DNA of 28,141 nt from Gnetum montanum (GCA_015680685.1 MNCI01009519.1:587451-615591); one strand, 5' to 3'; positions 1-11,078 are shown, counted from the stretch's first letter. Translations and numbers: made by a program. The notes: generated from the sequence alone by a model not told the origin.

Positions 1-840
1 AGTGGAGGTGGTGGTTGTTGCTCCTCTTCTTTGATGATCTTAGTAGGCAGCTTATCTTTCATAATTTTTGCCAAAGAAGTGGACATAGCATGTCAAATGG
101 CATTGTTTGTGTAGCATGTTATGTCCCCCTCTTGCATAATTTTTTGATGAGGCATGGAAAGGGGATTGCCTTCCTTCCATGTTCATTTTCTTTAAATTTC
201 CTCTCTATCTTAAGATAGATCATCTATGGAAGATTGACAAGGAATTTGTTGCTTAGAGTAGCACATGCACATGTGGAGAAGGCAATGATCTTGCTTAGCC
301 TCACCATTGGATTGAGGTGGAACACTACAATATTAAAGTATGCACACTCTTTCATGGTGAGCATACCAAACTTATTATGATCAACTTCATAACATCACTG
401 TGTTCATTCCTTCTTGATTCTAGGATTTACCTCCATGGGGATTTCTACAAGGTTGGCCACAATTTCTAGTAACCCAAGGATTTCTACAATGGCTTTTACT
501 GAGTAGGACACTAAAATATCCTTGATTTTGACTGTTGTACCAGCTTACTTATATTTCAAAAAGAGATATGTCTCTCCCATGTACCACTCTCTACTAGAAG
601 AGATTATGGACTACATGGGAGAGTTTTGTAGTTGAGCATTGACTTCTGGTGGTGCAAACTCCCAAAAAGATCCAAATTTTAATTCTTGAAGCACCAATCT
701 CTAGACCTCCTTGTTCACAATATTCTTGAAGTAGGCTTACATCAAGGTCACCTCAAGGTTTGATCTTGGTTCAAGTAACACATCTTGATGAGATTGTTCT
801 ATTGCCATAGCTTCTTCAAAAATTTGTCAAATAGATTCTA
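1..840 (-). pseudogene. decayed coding remnant, possible plant transposon-associated protein
   Basis: Read on the minus strand, one frame keeps protein-like composition over long stretches, interrupted by several stop codons and probably one or more frameshifts. Near its upstream end it includes EIPMEVNPRIKKE. Further on come LSKIIAFSTCACATLSN and then KAIPFPCLIKKLCKRG. The pattern 'basic stretch, then fPxLIxxLCxxxG' resembles the 'putative plant transposon protein' family (I believe PF20167), which often accompanies plant retroelements. This is recognition by eye, not a search result. The remnant lies downstream, in the sense direction, of the E3 3' region, where some Athila elements carry an extra or envelope-like ORF. 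It could equally belong to a fifth element or to host DNA. The reading frame is seen; the family and the owner are inferred. Confidence 0.4.
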
Positions 841-1219
841 CTTTGGGCTCCTCTCAAAGAGGTCTCGTTACATGGGTCTTTGCTTGCTCATGGGCTTGTT
901 ATTGGCCCCTTCCTCTTCTTGCTCATTTATCCCTTAGTTGGGATAGTCGTCCTTCCTATGTGTGTCATCTATGGTCATAACATAACCAAGAATTAGCATC
1001 CAAGATGAAACTTATAACATTTAGTACCTTTCTAATTAGGCAATTACACTTAAGCTAAGTTTGAACCATGGAAAATTGATGATTTTATTATTATTTTGAT
1101 GATTTTTGTTGGAAGGGTTTAACTCTTTTAATTCATGTTTTAATGTTGGTTTCTTTGTTAAAACTTCTTGGAAGTTATAAATTTACCAGAACATTTTTCA
1201 ACAAAAACTTAAGGTTTGT
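841..1219. other. unassigned AT-rich spacer
   Basis: This stretch has no counterpart in the 3' regions of E1 or E2, although those match the sequence from about 1220 rightwards. On the minus strand it may hold the divergent N-terminal part of the remnant to its left, with a weak acidic frame around 870-990, but stops are frequent. The 1080-1140 part is T-rich. I see no gene, terminal repeat or structured RNA here. Confidence 0.4.
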
Positions 1220-1900
1220 GGGCCCCACGACTAAGAGCTTACCTCTAGTAGCAATAGGGTCAAAGAACAGAGTGAATTAGACAAATGGTTGAGAAGATAT
1301 AGCTCTTGAAAAGTTTTGGGCTTTGAAAAATTCAAAAACTTTGCCTCATTTATGAGAAAATGTGAAAAATGCTAAGTTTTCTTGCCTATTTATAAGCAAG
1401 TGGACCTTTACGTTGAAAGGGTCTCATTTACATATGGGCTCTATTGTTGAGTACTAGTCTAAGAAGTCGATGTCCAAAATTTTCACATTAAATATCTTCA
1501 AAACTACAAGGAGTTTTCTTGTGAAATTAAAGTCTATGGAGAGCTAGAAAAGTCATGAACATGATGGAATACTTGAAGAGAGATCATGAATGCTCAAAAT
1601 TTGGAAAAAATTGGAGAATGAAATTTAATGGAAAAGATGCATCGATGGGGGCCATGAAAGATTTGATTATGAAAATGCTTAAGGATAAGGAACTTAACTA
1701 GCGTAACCGAGAGATATGTAAGTGGGTCCTACCCATAGTAGGCACATGCCCTTCTGGCACTTGCAAAACCTAAACTAAGAAGTTTGTGGGTTCCACAATT
1801 GATTAATGGTTATGAAAAGTTAAGGACCGAATCTGGAAGAATCTATCTAAGAATTTTAACACATCAAGCTAAGACATTGAACAAAAACATGGAGACCAAT
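1220..1900 (-). mobile_element. E3, left fragment: 3' noncoding region of the oldest Athila-like copy
   Basis: Blocks here match E1's internal 3' region, for example aaggaacttaactagc at about 1687 against aaagaacttaactaacc at about 3424. They also match E2's at about 20805. The left limit is where similarity to E2 starts, at gactaagagc. At 1900 the match breaks exactly at the E1 LTR, and the homologous sequence resumes at 11920 with cgacagtgaggtg. E2's uninterrupted version reads caatcgacaatgac at about 21005, so it serves as an empty site. About 300 bases near 1290-1600 have no partner in E2 and may be a small separate insertion. There are no coding remains. Confidence 0.65.
1387..1394 (-). 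promoter_or_regulatory. candidate TATA box in a small hairpin
   Basis: The minus strand reads TATAAATA, flanked by the inverted pair cttgc/gcaag (1381-1400). The same octamer marks the LTR promoters elsewhere in this window. It lies in the part of E3 that lacks a partner in E2, so it could be the promoter of an old LTR fragment. A chance match in AT-rich DNA is equally possible. Confidence 0.2.
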
Positions 1901-2754
1901 TGATGAGTGGTGAGGGACCCCTATGCCCAGCCATATGAATCACTAAGGTGTTCACATGTAATCTAGTTGAATTTCCTGGACCTATAGTTCTCCAGTGCAC
2001 TAGTTCCTCTAGGAAGTGAAATGGGCACTGAGAATGTTTGTTGTCTTCCTAGCTACACTTGTGAAACTCAAGGGTATGATTTAAGTGTAATTAAGGTAGA
2101 TGATTTTTCTCATTTTATGTTTTATAAGTTTAATTATCTATGACAAGAATGAAAGGTAAAGTAATTTAAGATCTAATTCATTTTTAGCCTAGCTAGCCTA
2201 ACACAAGTACCCATGATACTTTCCTGGACACATCTTGAACACATATAGCACTGTTGGGCTACCAAACATTAAGCGTTGCTGGGTTATCAAGCACTATATG
2301 TCTGCTCAAAGTGTTCATGCTTGTGTTCATTAACAACTAAAAATTAATTGCTTAATTTAAATGCATTAAAGTAAAGTACATTAAAGGAAATATTAATCTA
2401 CTCTTAGTGCTGCAAGGATTGTCAAAAGGGTTCATTTTTATTCCCATCACACTACTGTGATCAAGTGCATTAGTGTTTGAACAAAGATCCATACACATTT
2501 AGACTCCTTTTGTGGGCACTTAGGAAATATTCTAACTCTAGAGAAAACAAACTGTAAGAGCTTTGCTACTCTATGCAAAAACTATGAAAAACTCCTTAAA
2601 AATCATGAGCCTAAGTGTTATATTTATAGGCTGGCATATACCCTAGGATATTGGATATTCAACATCGCGTCGTAGGCTTTGACATTGGGTATTCGATGTC
2701 ATAGCTCCAATATCAGGTATCTAGTATCAGAGCATGTTAGAACATGACTTATCA
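1901..2754 (-). repeat. E1 3' LTR
   Basis: This is homologous along its length to 11079-11919. It starts tgatgag on the plus strand and ends ttatca, so in sense it runs TGATAA...CTCATCA. In sense order it holds a U3 with short repeats at about 2645-2735, a TATAAATA box (2621-2628 on plus), an AATAAA at about 2437-2442, and a U5 rich in matches to the other LTRs (the block aagcgttgctgggttatcaa recurs in modified form). It is followed on the plus side by the polypurine tract. Confidence 0.9.
2621..2628 (-). promoter_or_regulatory. TATA box of the E1 3' LTR
   Basis: The minus strand reads CCTATAAATATAAC. It lies about 126 bases inside the U3 end of the LTR, just downstream in sense of the short U3 repeats. 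The matching site in the 5' LTR is at about 11796-11803 and has drifted to TATAAATT. Confidence 0.6.
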
Positions 2755-2766
2755 TACCCCCATGAC
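2755..2766 (-). other. E1 polypurine tract
   Basis: In sense the sequence reads GTCATGGGGGTA immediately before the 3' LTR start TGATAA. A G-run abutting the LTR is the plus-strand primer expected for gypsy elements. E2 has the identical arrangement at 20090-20101, which supports both calls. Confidence 0.75.
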
Positions 2767-4880
2767 TAAATGAAAACTTTTCCTCAAGTGAAGAAAAGGA
2801 GGAACAAGTTTCTTACAAAATATTGGGAAGGTATGGGATTATTGACTAATATAAAAACTAACTTAGATGGAACAAATAGACTCTAAGTGCCCAAATATAC
2901 AAAGTTGAAATATTTTACAAAATTGGATGTTCACAATGAGCGAAGTGAACATCCTAGGCATAACTGACATCCACCCCTCTTGTTGGCTAAAGAGCAAGAG
3001 AGAAGAGCCAATGATCATGAATGGTCCTCATTGTGTGGTACTTCCACATCATTCTTGGTGAAGATAGTCCCACCTCCAATCCATGCTTCCCACTGTAATC
3101 ACAACAAAATCATAAATTAGTATGCAATGTGTAACACATAGCTATTAAATGCCTTGTCTCATTGGTGGTTACACTTGTCTAGGTTGTGATTGTGGTAGAT
3201 TGATTCCTTTAGGAGTGTTAGTGGGAAAGTTGACAAAATGGGTAAAATAGATAAGTAGTCCACTAAATTTGAAAAAGTACTATAGAAGAAAATATTTGAA
3301 GATGATGTAAGAATTCACAACAATAAAAAGGAAAGTGCATTGAAAAATGTTGTGAAGATGTGCACAATTAGATGTTAATGATGATGTAAACAAAAGGATT
3401 TGATTGTAAGAGTGTCTAAGGGTAAAGAACTTAACTAACCTAACCAAAAGATATGTAGGTGTGTCCTTCCCAAAGTAGGCATAGGCCTTTTATGCTCTTG
3501 CATAACTTTAAACCAAAAAGTCCATGGGCTCCATGGATGATTAATGGTTATAGAAAGTTAAGTACAAAAGCTCAGAAGAAACTACCTAAGAAGTTCAACA
3601 TATCAAACCAAGACATTGAACACGAATATAAAACTGATAGTGAGGTGGGACATGGAAAACATAGATGAATAAGAGAGAGTGAAATGAAGTTCCTGATTAA
3701 GACCACATGAAGTCCCTTGTGAATTTTATGGTTAAATGACTTGATAAGATCCATCATTATTCTAGACTAAAACCAACCTTATTCAGTGACTTTGCATCTC
3801 CATTCTAAGACCAATCCATTCCCTTGAGACATAAGAGTGTATCCACAAAACAACCACCATTCCTTATTAAAGAAGAAAAGAGAAGTAGGAAGTGAGGAAG
3901 GGCCTTAGTTAGAGGGGACCTTCAAGCATGGATCACATGTCTTTCTAGTTCCATAACTAGTTTTTGTAGTCCATTTATTTTGTCTAAGATGTGTGTTTGA
4001 ATTTTCATTATTTTTTTTGAAATGGGAAACACACCATGCAAAGACATGCATTTATTTTTTCTATGGGATGTGCTTTGAATTCCCATCATTATTTATGAGA
4101 ACCACACCATGCCAAGACTTATTCAACTTCCTTTTATTGGTTAACATGGAATGGTAAGAAATCTATGAAAACACACATGCACCCAGGAAAATAGAAAGGC
4201 ACCAAGAATACCAAATTTCCTTGAATTCACATCTTGTTCAAACCTTTGAATCCTTTTCAATTCTAGAAACTATCAAAGTCACAAATTTGTGAAAGTTTCA
4301 TTAATGAAAAAGGAATTGCACATTTCCAAAACAAGGAAAGCCATAGAGTTTGTGGATGGGTGGATGTTGTGGACTCACTACCTATTGCATGAAAAAGAAA
4401 CCATGTCCTAATCATCTATAATGAAATTCAAAGCTAGAATCTAGACACCAATAATTAAATAAAAAAATAGTAAATACCACCATCAAGCAACGTATTACCA
4501 CTGTGCTTGGCACTTATTAACAAAAAGTTAGAAAATCACACCAAAATAAAAGAAAATATAAAATAATGTAAAATATTCAAGAAATAGAAAATGTACTAAT
4601 GATGGTGTAAAACAAAAATTAGAAAAGATTAATAACATGAAAACGAGAAGATGTAAAATAAAGAATGTGTAAAATAGAAAGGGTGAAAAATTGAGGAGCC
4701 ACTTATATAGTTAGCATGGCTAGTAATCTCCCCCATGACTAAGCTGAAAGGAGGAGATCTAAATATGGTGCATGGTTTTCCATTCAATGAGGCTTTTGTT
4801 ATATTAGCTAGCTTATTCTTGTGTAAAGGTTTGATTTATTGGATGTTGACCAACTATTTCTTATTTGTGCTCTTAGGTTT
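2767..4880 (-). other. E1 long noncoding 3' region between integrase and 3' LTR
   Basis: About 2.1 kb without any sustained reading frame. It is nevertheless conserved as ordered blocks in E3 (11920-13150 plus 1220-1900) and E2 (20102-22150). Recognisable blocks are the ccttagttagaggg segment near 3902, the pair caccatgcaaagac / caccatgccaagac near 4035 and 4105, the gtttgtggatgg...gactca segment near 4350, and a strongly A-rich (T-rich in sense) tract at 4540-4690. In Athila elements this is where an envelope-like ORF can lie, but I see no such ORF. The small frames here are not conserved between copies. Confidence 0.7.
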
Positions 4881-4889
4881 GTAGATCAT

Positions 4890-5900
4890 CATGGCCCCAA
4901 AAGGACAAGTTTCATAAATGATGTAAGGTATTTTCCACAATGTTTGGAACTTAGTTCATTGAGGTACATGTGTGGGGTTCTAGTAGAGAACCTTATCTCC
5001 TAGTTGAAATTTGATTTTTCTGATTTTAAGGTCGGGATGCTTTTTGTTGTAGGCCTTGTGCAACTAGTTAGATGATAGGGCCACCAATCAGATTTCATCT
5101 AGTAGGTTGAGATTCATTAGTCTTTCTTTTTGTGCCAAAATCAAGTCAAGGTTGAGGTTACATGTTGTTAAAAGTGTACAGAGCTCAGATTGAATAGGAA
5201 GTGTTGGTAATTTTTCATACATAAGCTCATAGGGAGAATAGCCTATAGGAAGTTTCCATGTTGAGCAATAGGCCCAAAGGCCATTGTTGAGCTTTGTGCT
5301 CTAGTCTTTTCTATATTTTCTAATAGTTCTTGCTAGAATCTTATGATTTTCCTATTGGTAACATCATCTTGACCATTGGCTTAGGGATGCTAGGGTGTTG
5401 TGAGTTTATGCTCAACCCCCAAGTGTTGCATGAGCTTCCAAAAAGTAGTGCCTATAAAGTGAGTTCTATTATAAAAAATTAATGCACATGGAACATCAAA
5501 CCTATTTACAACATTTTGTTGTACAAATCGAGTAATAGAAGAAAATGTATAGTCGATGATGGCTACTACTTCTGCCCATTTCACATAATAGTCAATAGCG
5601 ACTATGATGTATGCCTTTCCATTTGACATGGGCATGATGGGATCCATGAAATTAATACCCTAGATGTCAAAGGGTTCTAGTGGTTTAATCCATTGTTGAA
5701 GTCCCTCCATTCAAGTAGTAATTCCACCATCTCATTGGCATTGCTCACAAGAGCAGATGCAATGGTGAGCATCCCTAAAGATTGTTAGCTAATAGTACCC
5801 TACCATTAGTATTTTAATAGTCATGCATCTCCTAGCATAGTGTCCTCCATAAGGATCTTCATGAGCATCTTGGAGAATGCATAGTTTATTAGTATTAGGG
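4890..5900 (-). pseudogene. E1 integrase (pol C-terminal part), inactivated
   Basis: In sense order there is first a zinc-binding region at about 5735-5875, with GGHYA and then CSCEQCQ, giving the HHCC pattern of retroviral-type integrases. The catalytic core is at about 5380-5690, including MSNGKAYIIVAIDYYVKW and THF. It is followed by a poorly preserved C-terminal part. Integrase inserts the cDNA into chromosomes using a D,D-35-E triad. The position usually reading GIDF reads GINF, and the usual D before N/G-THF reads FYNRTHF, so both catalytic aspartates appear lost. Several stops also break the frame. The integrase of E3 is parallel to this one and somewhat better preserved. Confidence 0.8.
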
Positions 5901-6154
5901 ACACACCAATGAACTAAGTCATCAGTGCACACCTTGTAGAGGTGTCCATTGATCTCCATGAAGTGTTTTACTTGGTGAAGAAATTACTGCTTCTTCTAGT
6001 GGTCCAACCCTTATGGCATCTCTTGGATGAGAAGATAGATGAGAATGCCATCATACCATTTAGGCTCATTCAAAATTTATTTAGTTATAGCCCCAGCAAA
6101 GAGGAGTTAATTAGGAAACATATTAGATAATGGGTTTTCTTCCTCTTTGTTGTT

Positions 6155-7420
6155 ACATTGTAACTGAGATAAGTGATCAATGATCACATTCTCATTGTCC
6201 TTTTGATCTATGATCGTAAGATCAAATTCTTACAAGATCAATAGCCACCATATGAAAAGGGGACCCACCATTAGCTTGTTCATCAAGAAGCAAATGGCAC
6301 CATGATCCATGTGCACAAACACCTTTTATCCAAGCACATAATGCCTAAACTTCTCTAAAGCAAACACCATTTTCATCAATTCCTTTTTTGTAGTGGTGTA
6401 GTTCAGTTATGCATACACAATGCTTTAGGTAGCATGGTGGATGTAGTATGGATCTTTCCTGTCATCCATCTACATGAGCATAGCTCTCAAGGCATAATTT
6501 GATGCATCTGTCATGTCATGAAATGGTCTGGGCTAGTCAAGTTTTTATAAGATTGGAGTTTCTATAAGTTTCATTTTCTACTATTGGAATGCTTTTTCAC
6601 ATTCTATGATCTAGATAAATAGAGCATATTTCTTTGTCAACTTCACCAACAACCTTGCGATCTTAAAGAAATTCTTTATGAATCACTGGTAGTAGCCAGT
6701 ATGTCTAAGGAATAATCAAACATCTTTGACAGTTTTTTATTAATGGGTTATTCCTTGGATGATCCTTATTTTCTTAGGGTCTACCTTAGTTCCTGCTTAT
6801 GGTATTCTATGCCCCAATACAATGCCTTCATAGACCATTATGTAACCTTTTTTTCTAATTGAGCCATAAGTTGGTTTTAACACATCATTTTAGCACTTAC
6901 TCAAGGTGGTCCAAGGCTTACTCAAATGTAGATTTATAAGTGGAGAAGTCATCCATGAAGACTTTTACTTCACTTCTAATTTTCTATTAAATTGCTCAGA
7001 ACCAAGAGTTGGAATGTAGCAGGAGCATTGCATAGATCAAATGACATCTTGTGATATGCAAAAGTCCTCCAAGGCCTCATGAATCTTGTCTTTGCCTAGT
7101 CCTCTAGTGCAATTTGAATTTGGTTATAACTGCTATAACCATCTAGAAAACTATAGTAGCAATGCCCAGATATTGTGTCTAACACTTGATCAACAAATGG
7201 CAATGGAAAATGGTCCTTAAATGTTGCCATATTCAGAAAACAAAAATAAATGCACACCCACCACTTGCCTCCTTTCTTTGGCACAATCATGAGTGGGCTA
7301 ACCCACTCACTATCCACAGTGGGATAAATGAATCCCACCTTGAGGAGTTGTTCAATTTTCTCTTTGATGATCTACTTTACTTTTATGTTCAATCATCTCT
7401 ATGGCTATCTCTTTGGCTTC
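6155..7420 (-). pseudogene. E1 reverse transcriptase and RNase H, inactivated
   Basis: RT copies the RNA genome into DNA and RNase H removes the RNA. The N-terminal RT block contains DSEWVSPLMIVPKKGGKW, followed by KDHFPLPFVDQVLDTISG and FLDGYSSYNQIQIALED. The catalytic FMDDF is at 6945-6959. After frameshifts, the RNase H part shows NYTTTKKEL and FALEKFRHY near 6330-6400, and ends with IIDHLSQL near 6160. The wording FLDGY-S-YNQI and LCNAPATFQ is Athila-like rather than Tat/Ogre-like. The expected FR..LN reads FCFLN here. Multiple stops lie between the PKKGG block and the RNase H end, so no full protein can be made. Confidence 0.85.
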
Positions 7421-7429
7421 ATGCTAGAT

Positions 7430-7915
7430 CAGTGTGGATACGATGCTAGCATATCCTAGGATCAATCCTTGTGAGTTTAATATATGACTAAGCAAAAGCT
7501 ACTGATCATTTTTCAACCACATTCAATAGCATCTTTTTTTTACTCTGGAGTAAGATTTGCATTGATCATGACCAGCTTTCCCATTTTTTAAAAACACATA
7601 TTCTATTCCAACTGGTAGTGTTTTTAGTTCGAGGGGCTCTTGCTTAAAATTTTTAGGAATCTCCAACTATCCCTGATAAGTATCAACATTTGCATCATTA
7701 GAGTGTTGGTGATGAACTTGCTCTAGTTCATCCATGCCTATGACATATGTGCATGACAAGCTCTTAGTTGGTTTCATGCAAAGTGTGTTGCTCTTAGAAC
7801 CAATAGTTAGCCACTAGATGTCTTCTTGTTTTGTGGCTACTACATACAAATGCCTTTGAATTTTTGCTTCTAGTGCACACTACTTGCATGCAGAGATAGA
7901 TGTTGAATTCATAGC
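7430..7915 (-). other. E1 protease-RT linker
   Basis: This segment joins the protease stop to the RT. It matches 15720-16148 in E3 and 27436-27960 in E4. In E4 the best-preserved parts read LELKSLPTGIEYTFL and SYPELIGIDLRICQH, a typical gypsy pre-RT segment. The E1 version is broken by stops. The gggctcttg at 7634-7642 is one of the two short sites whose counterparts are joined in E2's deletion. Confidence 0.65.
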
Positions 7916-8450
7916 CTAGAGTTTCTGCACACAATTGCATCCTATATCGTTGTATGCGATGCATGGAACTTGCCATTTCTCAATCTTTTCAAATGAATTT
8001 TCTTTGGATATTTCTAGGGAAAGATCTCTGATGTCCATTCTTGCATCAATGGTGCTAAGTTATGCCCTTCCCATGATGATTGGAAAATCCCCTTTGCAAT
8101 TTTTTACCTTGATCACTAGAAAATTAGTAGGATAAGACCACCCATAGATAGTGGTTATAATGTCTTCCACTACTCCCAATGGTATAGTGATGGACTGGTC
8201 TACCATTTCTAATATGATATTACTCTTTTTGAGAGCAGGCAGGTTTCATGTAGTGTACATCTCATGAGAAATTAAATTGACACCAAAACTTAAGTTGAGA
8301 AGAGATTTACATGATTCATTCCTAGCAATTTACAAATAAATGAGAGGAATTTTGGGATTGGATAATTTCTTGAGAAGGTTTCTAGCACATATCCAATCAA
8401 ATACAGTATGACTAAGCATCACAATATGGATCCTAGGTAGTGTTAGGTTT
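7916..8450 (-). pseudogene. E1 aspartic protease (retropepsin), catalytic Asp lost
   Basis: The protease cleaves the Gag-Pol polyprotein. In sense the frame shows NESCKSLLNLSFGVNLIS, where the family has LLDxGxxVNL. The catalytic Asp codon is AAC at 8294-8296 (plus gtt), so D has become N and the following residues are LS instead of SG or TG. Further on come IPLGVVEDIITTIYGWSYP and FPIIMGRA, then LSTIDA, the second conserved block (PIIMGRxxLST). A stop replaces the W of GRAW. The E2 and E4 copies align residue by residue, and E4 retains DSG. Confidence 0.8.
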
Positions 8451-9030
8451 GAAGGAGGCCTAAAAGAATTTGATATAGAGGAAGATGAAGGTATAGGATT
8501 ATAGACTATAGGATCAAAAGAAAGGTATTTTTTCTTTGATCAAGTATTCAACCCACTCAATTGATGAATCAGTTGTAGATTAATGACCTTGGTAGCATTG
8601 CATTATTGTAGTTGAGCTGGTAGTTCATCTTGCATATGTGGAGTAAGTAGTAACTGTGCGGCTGAAGGAGGAACATGTGTAGGGACAAGAGAGGGCTAAG
8701 GATAAAAGATGACATTCCTTCTTTCATGTGGAGAATGAGTTTGATAATAATTAGAAGGGTGGTAGTGAGATTGAAAAGTAGAAACATGACTAGAGGAGTC
8801 ACATGGAGATAGGGGTTGTTAAACATAGTACCCATATGAATCAGGTTATCTGTAAGGGTATTCCTATCTTGGTGGTGTCAGTGCCCATGATTGTGGTTGC
8901 TAACACTATTGATATTACTCATATGGTTGTGGTAGAGTTCCACTTGGATAATATTGCTATTTTTGGTAAAACTACCTAAAACTACTTTGAAAATAAGGTA
9001 ATCTTTTGGATGTTTTCCTTTGTGTTAGTC
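8451..9030 (-). pseudogene. E1 Gag C-terminal / linker region
   Basis: This is a Pro/Tyr/Gln-rich linker between the zinc-knuckle-like segment and the protease, by comparison with E2, where DPYGYYVQHPISPHD and PLPPAPTMQGELPTQLQ can be read. In E1 the equivalent reads DSYGYYV then PLSPCDSSSHVS, later DELPAQLQ, with several stops. A longer open frame at 8569-8835 is in a different phase and is a shadow. Confidence 0.6.
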
Positions 9031-10918
9031 ATGGATTCAAATGTATATGTGATACTATGGGGAAAAATTCCTTAGGATGTTCATACTAGTAGATTTCACA
9101 TCCATCATCATCATTTAATTCACTTTCCACAACTTTTTCCATTATAGCAATCTTGCCCTTATCTTTTTGATAGGCACGTTCAACTTCCTTGTGCCTTCTG
9201 CACTCACAATCACTACCTTGTTCTCTAGACTCTTTGGCAATTTTTAGGACAACTTAAAATATGCTATCTATGGAGTTCCATAACTAATCAAACTTGATCA
9301 TAATTTCGGAGTAAAATTTTTGGAGTGGCAAGGTTTTTCTATTCACCACCTCATTAGGTGTGGATTCTTCCTCATTGTTATAGAATCGAACCTCCTTCTT
9401 ACAAATGGAAGGATTGTGGTTATATTCTTCTATACTTTCTCTTTTTCTTAATTCATCCTCCTATTTAGCTACCTACTTAGTTATTCTTTGTATCTAATGG
9501 AAACTTAATTTTGATAGTCATCCTTGGGCATAGATACTAAGGGTTCTCCTCATTTCTAATCAAAGCCCATCTACAATGTGGTGAAGTTGATCTAGTTGAG
9601 AATACCCATGGCTAGGACATTTTTGCATTAAAAAATAATATTGGTTGATGGTAGAATCTAGGGTTTCATATGTTCCTTGTTTCCATCCTTGGATTTTATT
9701 TCTCAATTTGAACACTCTAGAGTATGTTTGATATTTATCATTAAAAAATTCAAGCATGGTACTCCATTGTTCGATAGATTCTAACTTTAAGGATTGATAC
9801 TAGTTCTCTTCTTCTTTGATGAGTGTCCTTGGGAACAACTTAAGTTTTTTCCACTCATTCTCTATGTTATACAAGGCACATGCATCTTGAAAAGCTTAAA
9901 GATTGTTCAATGAATTAGAGTTATATCCCCCTTCAAACTGAGGAATATTGTTCATGTCTAGCCTTTTAATTTGACTATCCTTAACGTGCCTTATTGAAAT
10001 TTGTATTACCTCTACGATATTGAGCATACTTTAGGTAGCAAGAAAAGGCTCATCAAGACCATGATTATGGTACCTATGATGCCCTCTACTACCCCTTCAT
10101 TCATGGCAATGTGCCTCTCTTGAATGTCTGTGCCCTTGATCTTGCCTTGCTCAATGGTTCCTTCAATCATTTTGGTCTTGACGGTGATTTTGGTCACCTC
10201 CATCATGGTCTTGTCACGTATGGTTATGATTAGAGGTAGAGAAAGAAGAAAAATATAATGATGAAGGTGAAGAGGAAGGAGGACTAGCATCATCATGGTG
10301 CTTGCTACACCCTCTTTGGTGATTGTGGCCATGATCATGATCGTGCTTCTTGTTTGCATCCCTACCTTGGCTTGCCTCTTTGGATCCTTCTTTGTTATTA
10401 GATCCATTATTACCGTAACTAGGATTATGAATAGTCAACTATAGGTTCTAGTTTTGACCTCCTTCACTAAAGTCAAAGAGAGGAATTTCACTGAATGGGA
10501 AACCCCCAAAGAAGGGTTCCCCACCATTGTTTTGGTGCAACATAAATGGAGAATCAATAAATCATTTTTCCTTTACAAATTCATAATGTTGTTCTAATTG
10601 GCAATCCTTGAGACATTGTACCTCAGTGAGAAAATAATCCCTAGCATCACCATCTTGCACAACATGCTCAACATGAAGTTCCTAGAGACCCCATCATATA
10701 AGCATTTGTTGGAGCATTGCAAGAATGGATCAATTGAACAACAACACAATGTTTCCCTCCATGACATGCCACCATAATTTTTCATCCTAATGTAGGATGA
10801 AGGTGATATTGGATACATACTCATCAAGATGAGCTTATATCACTCGATATTGTTGAGTCACTAGCTAATGATCTTCATCAAACTTGGATGGAGAAGCACT
10901 CTTATGAGAAGAAGACAT
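9031..10918 (-). pseudogene. E1 gag, inactivated
   Basis: Gag forms the virus-like particle and packages RNA. The start is ATG at 10918 (MSSSHKSASPSKFDED), about 140 bases downstream of the primer-binding site. This is the same position and wording as E4's gag start. A His/Asp/Lys-rich stretch (KKHDHDHGHNH) precedes a serine-rich tract (SPPSSSPSS) at 10214-10438. The core Retrotrans_gag block lies near 9560-9960, with FEGGYN, then TMLEFFNDKYQTYSRVFKL and KCPSHGYSQLDQLHHIVDGL. A degenerate zinc-knuckle-like segment (DDDGCEIY, then YEHPKE) is at about 9070-9115 and has lost the later cysteines. Stops occur throughout, including one shortly after the start. Confidence 0.85.
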
Positions 10919-11057
10919 TTTCAGTTAGATGATAAAAACATAGTGTGCTTGTAAATTTTGTTGTAGTAATTGTAAAATGTGATATGACTCTAACGTTCAT
11001 TCTAATGATTTTGAATGATTTCCACTAAATCCTAGATAGCACATGAAACAACCAAAA
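10919..11057 (-). other. E1 untranslated leader
   Basis: This lies between primer-binding site and gag ATG. It shares the 'agaatgaa' type segment and general length with the E2 and E4 leaders. No separate ORF is visible. Confidence 0.5.
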
Positions 11058-11058
11058 G

Positions 11059-11077
11059 GTCTCCATTAACGGTGCCA
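11059..11077 (-). other. E1 primer-binding site, tRNA-Asp type
   Basis: The minus strand reads TGGCACCGTTAATGGAGAC, one base after the LTR end CTCATCA. Compared with the complement of the plant tRNA-Asp 3' end as I recall it (TGGCGCCGTTGCCGGGGAC), 14 of 19 bases agree. Three of the five mismatches are G to A and one is C to T. E2 and E4 have better versions in the same place. Confidence 0.75.
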
Positions 11078-11078
11078 A

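Noticed and set aside
3459-3757. Small open frames on both strands in E1's 3' region
   Set aside because: They are not kept in the aligned E3 and E2 regions and have no recognisable motif.
7186-7449. Plus-strand open frame of 87 codons
   Set aside because: It is antisense to the conserved RT block of E1, where the minus strand carries recognisable motifs.
10012-10407. 131-codon minus-strand frame rich in M, I and T
   Set aside because: It is a shadow of E1 gag. The overlapping frame with SPPSSSPSS and the His-Asp stretch matches the other gag copies.
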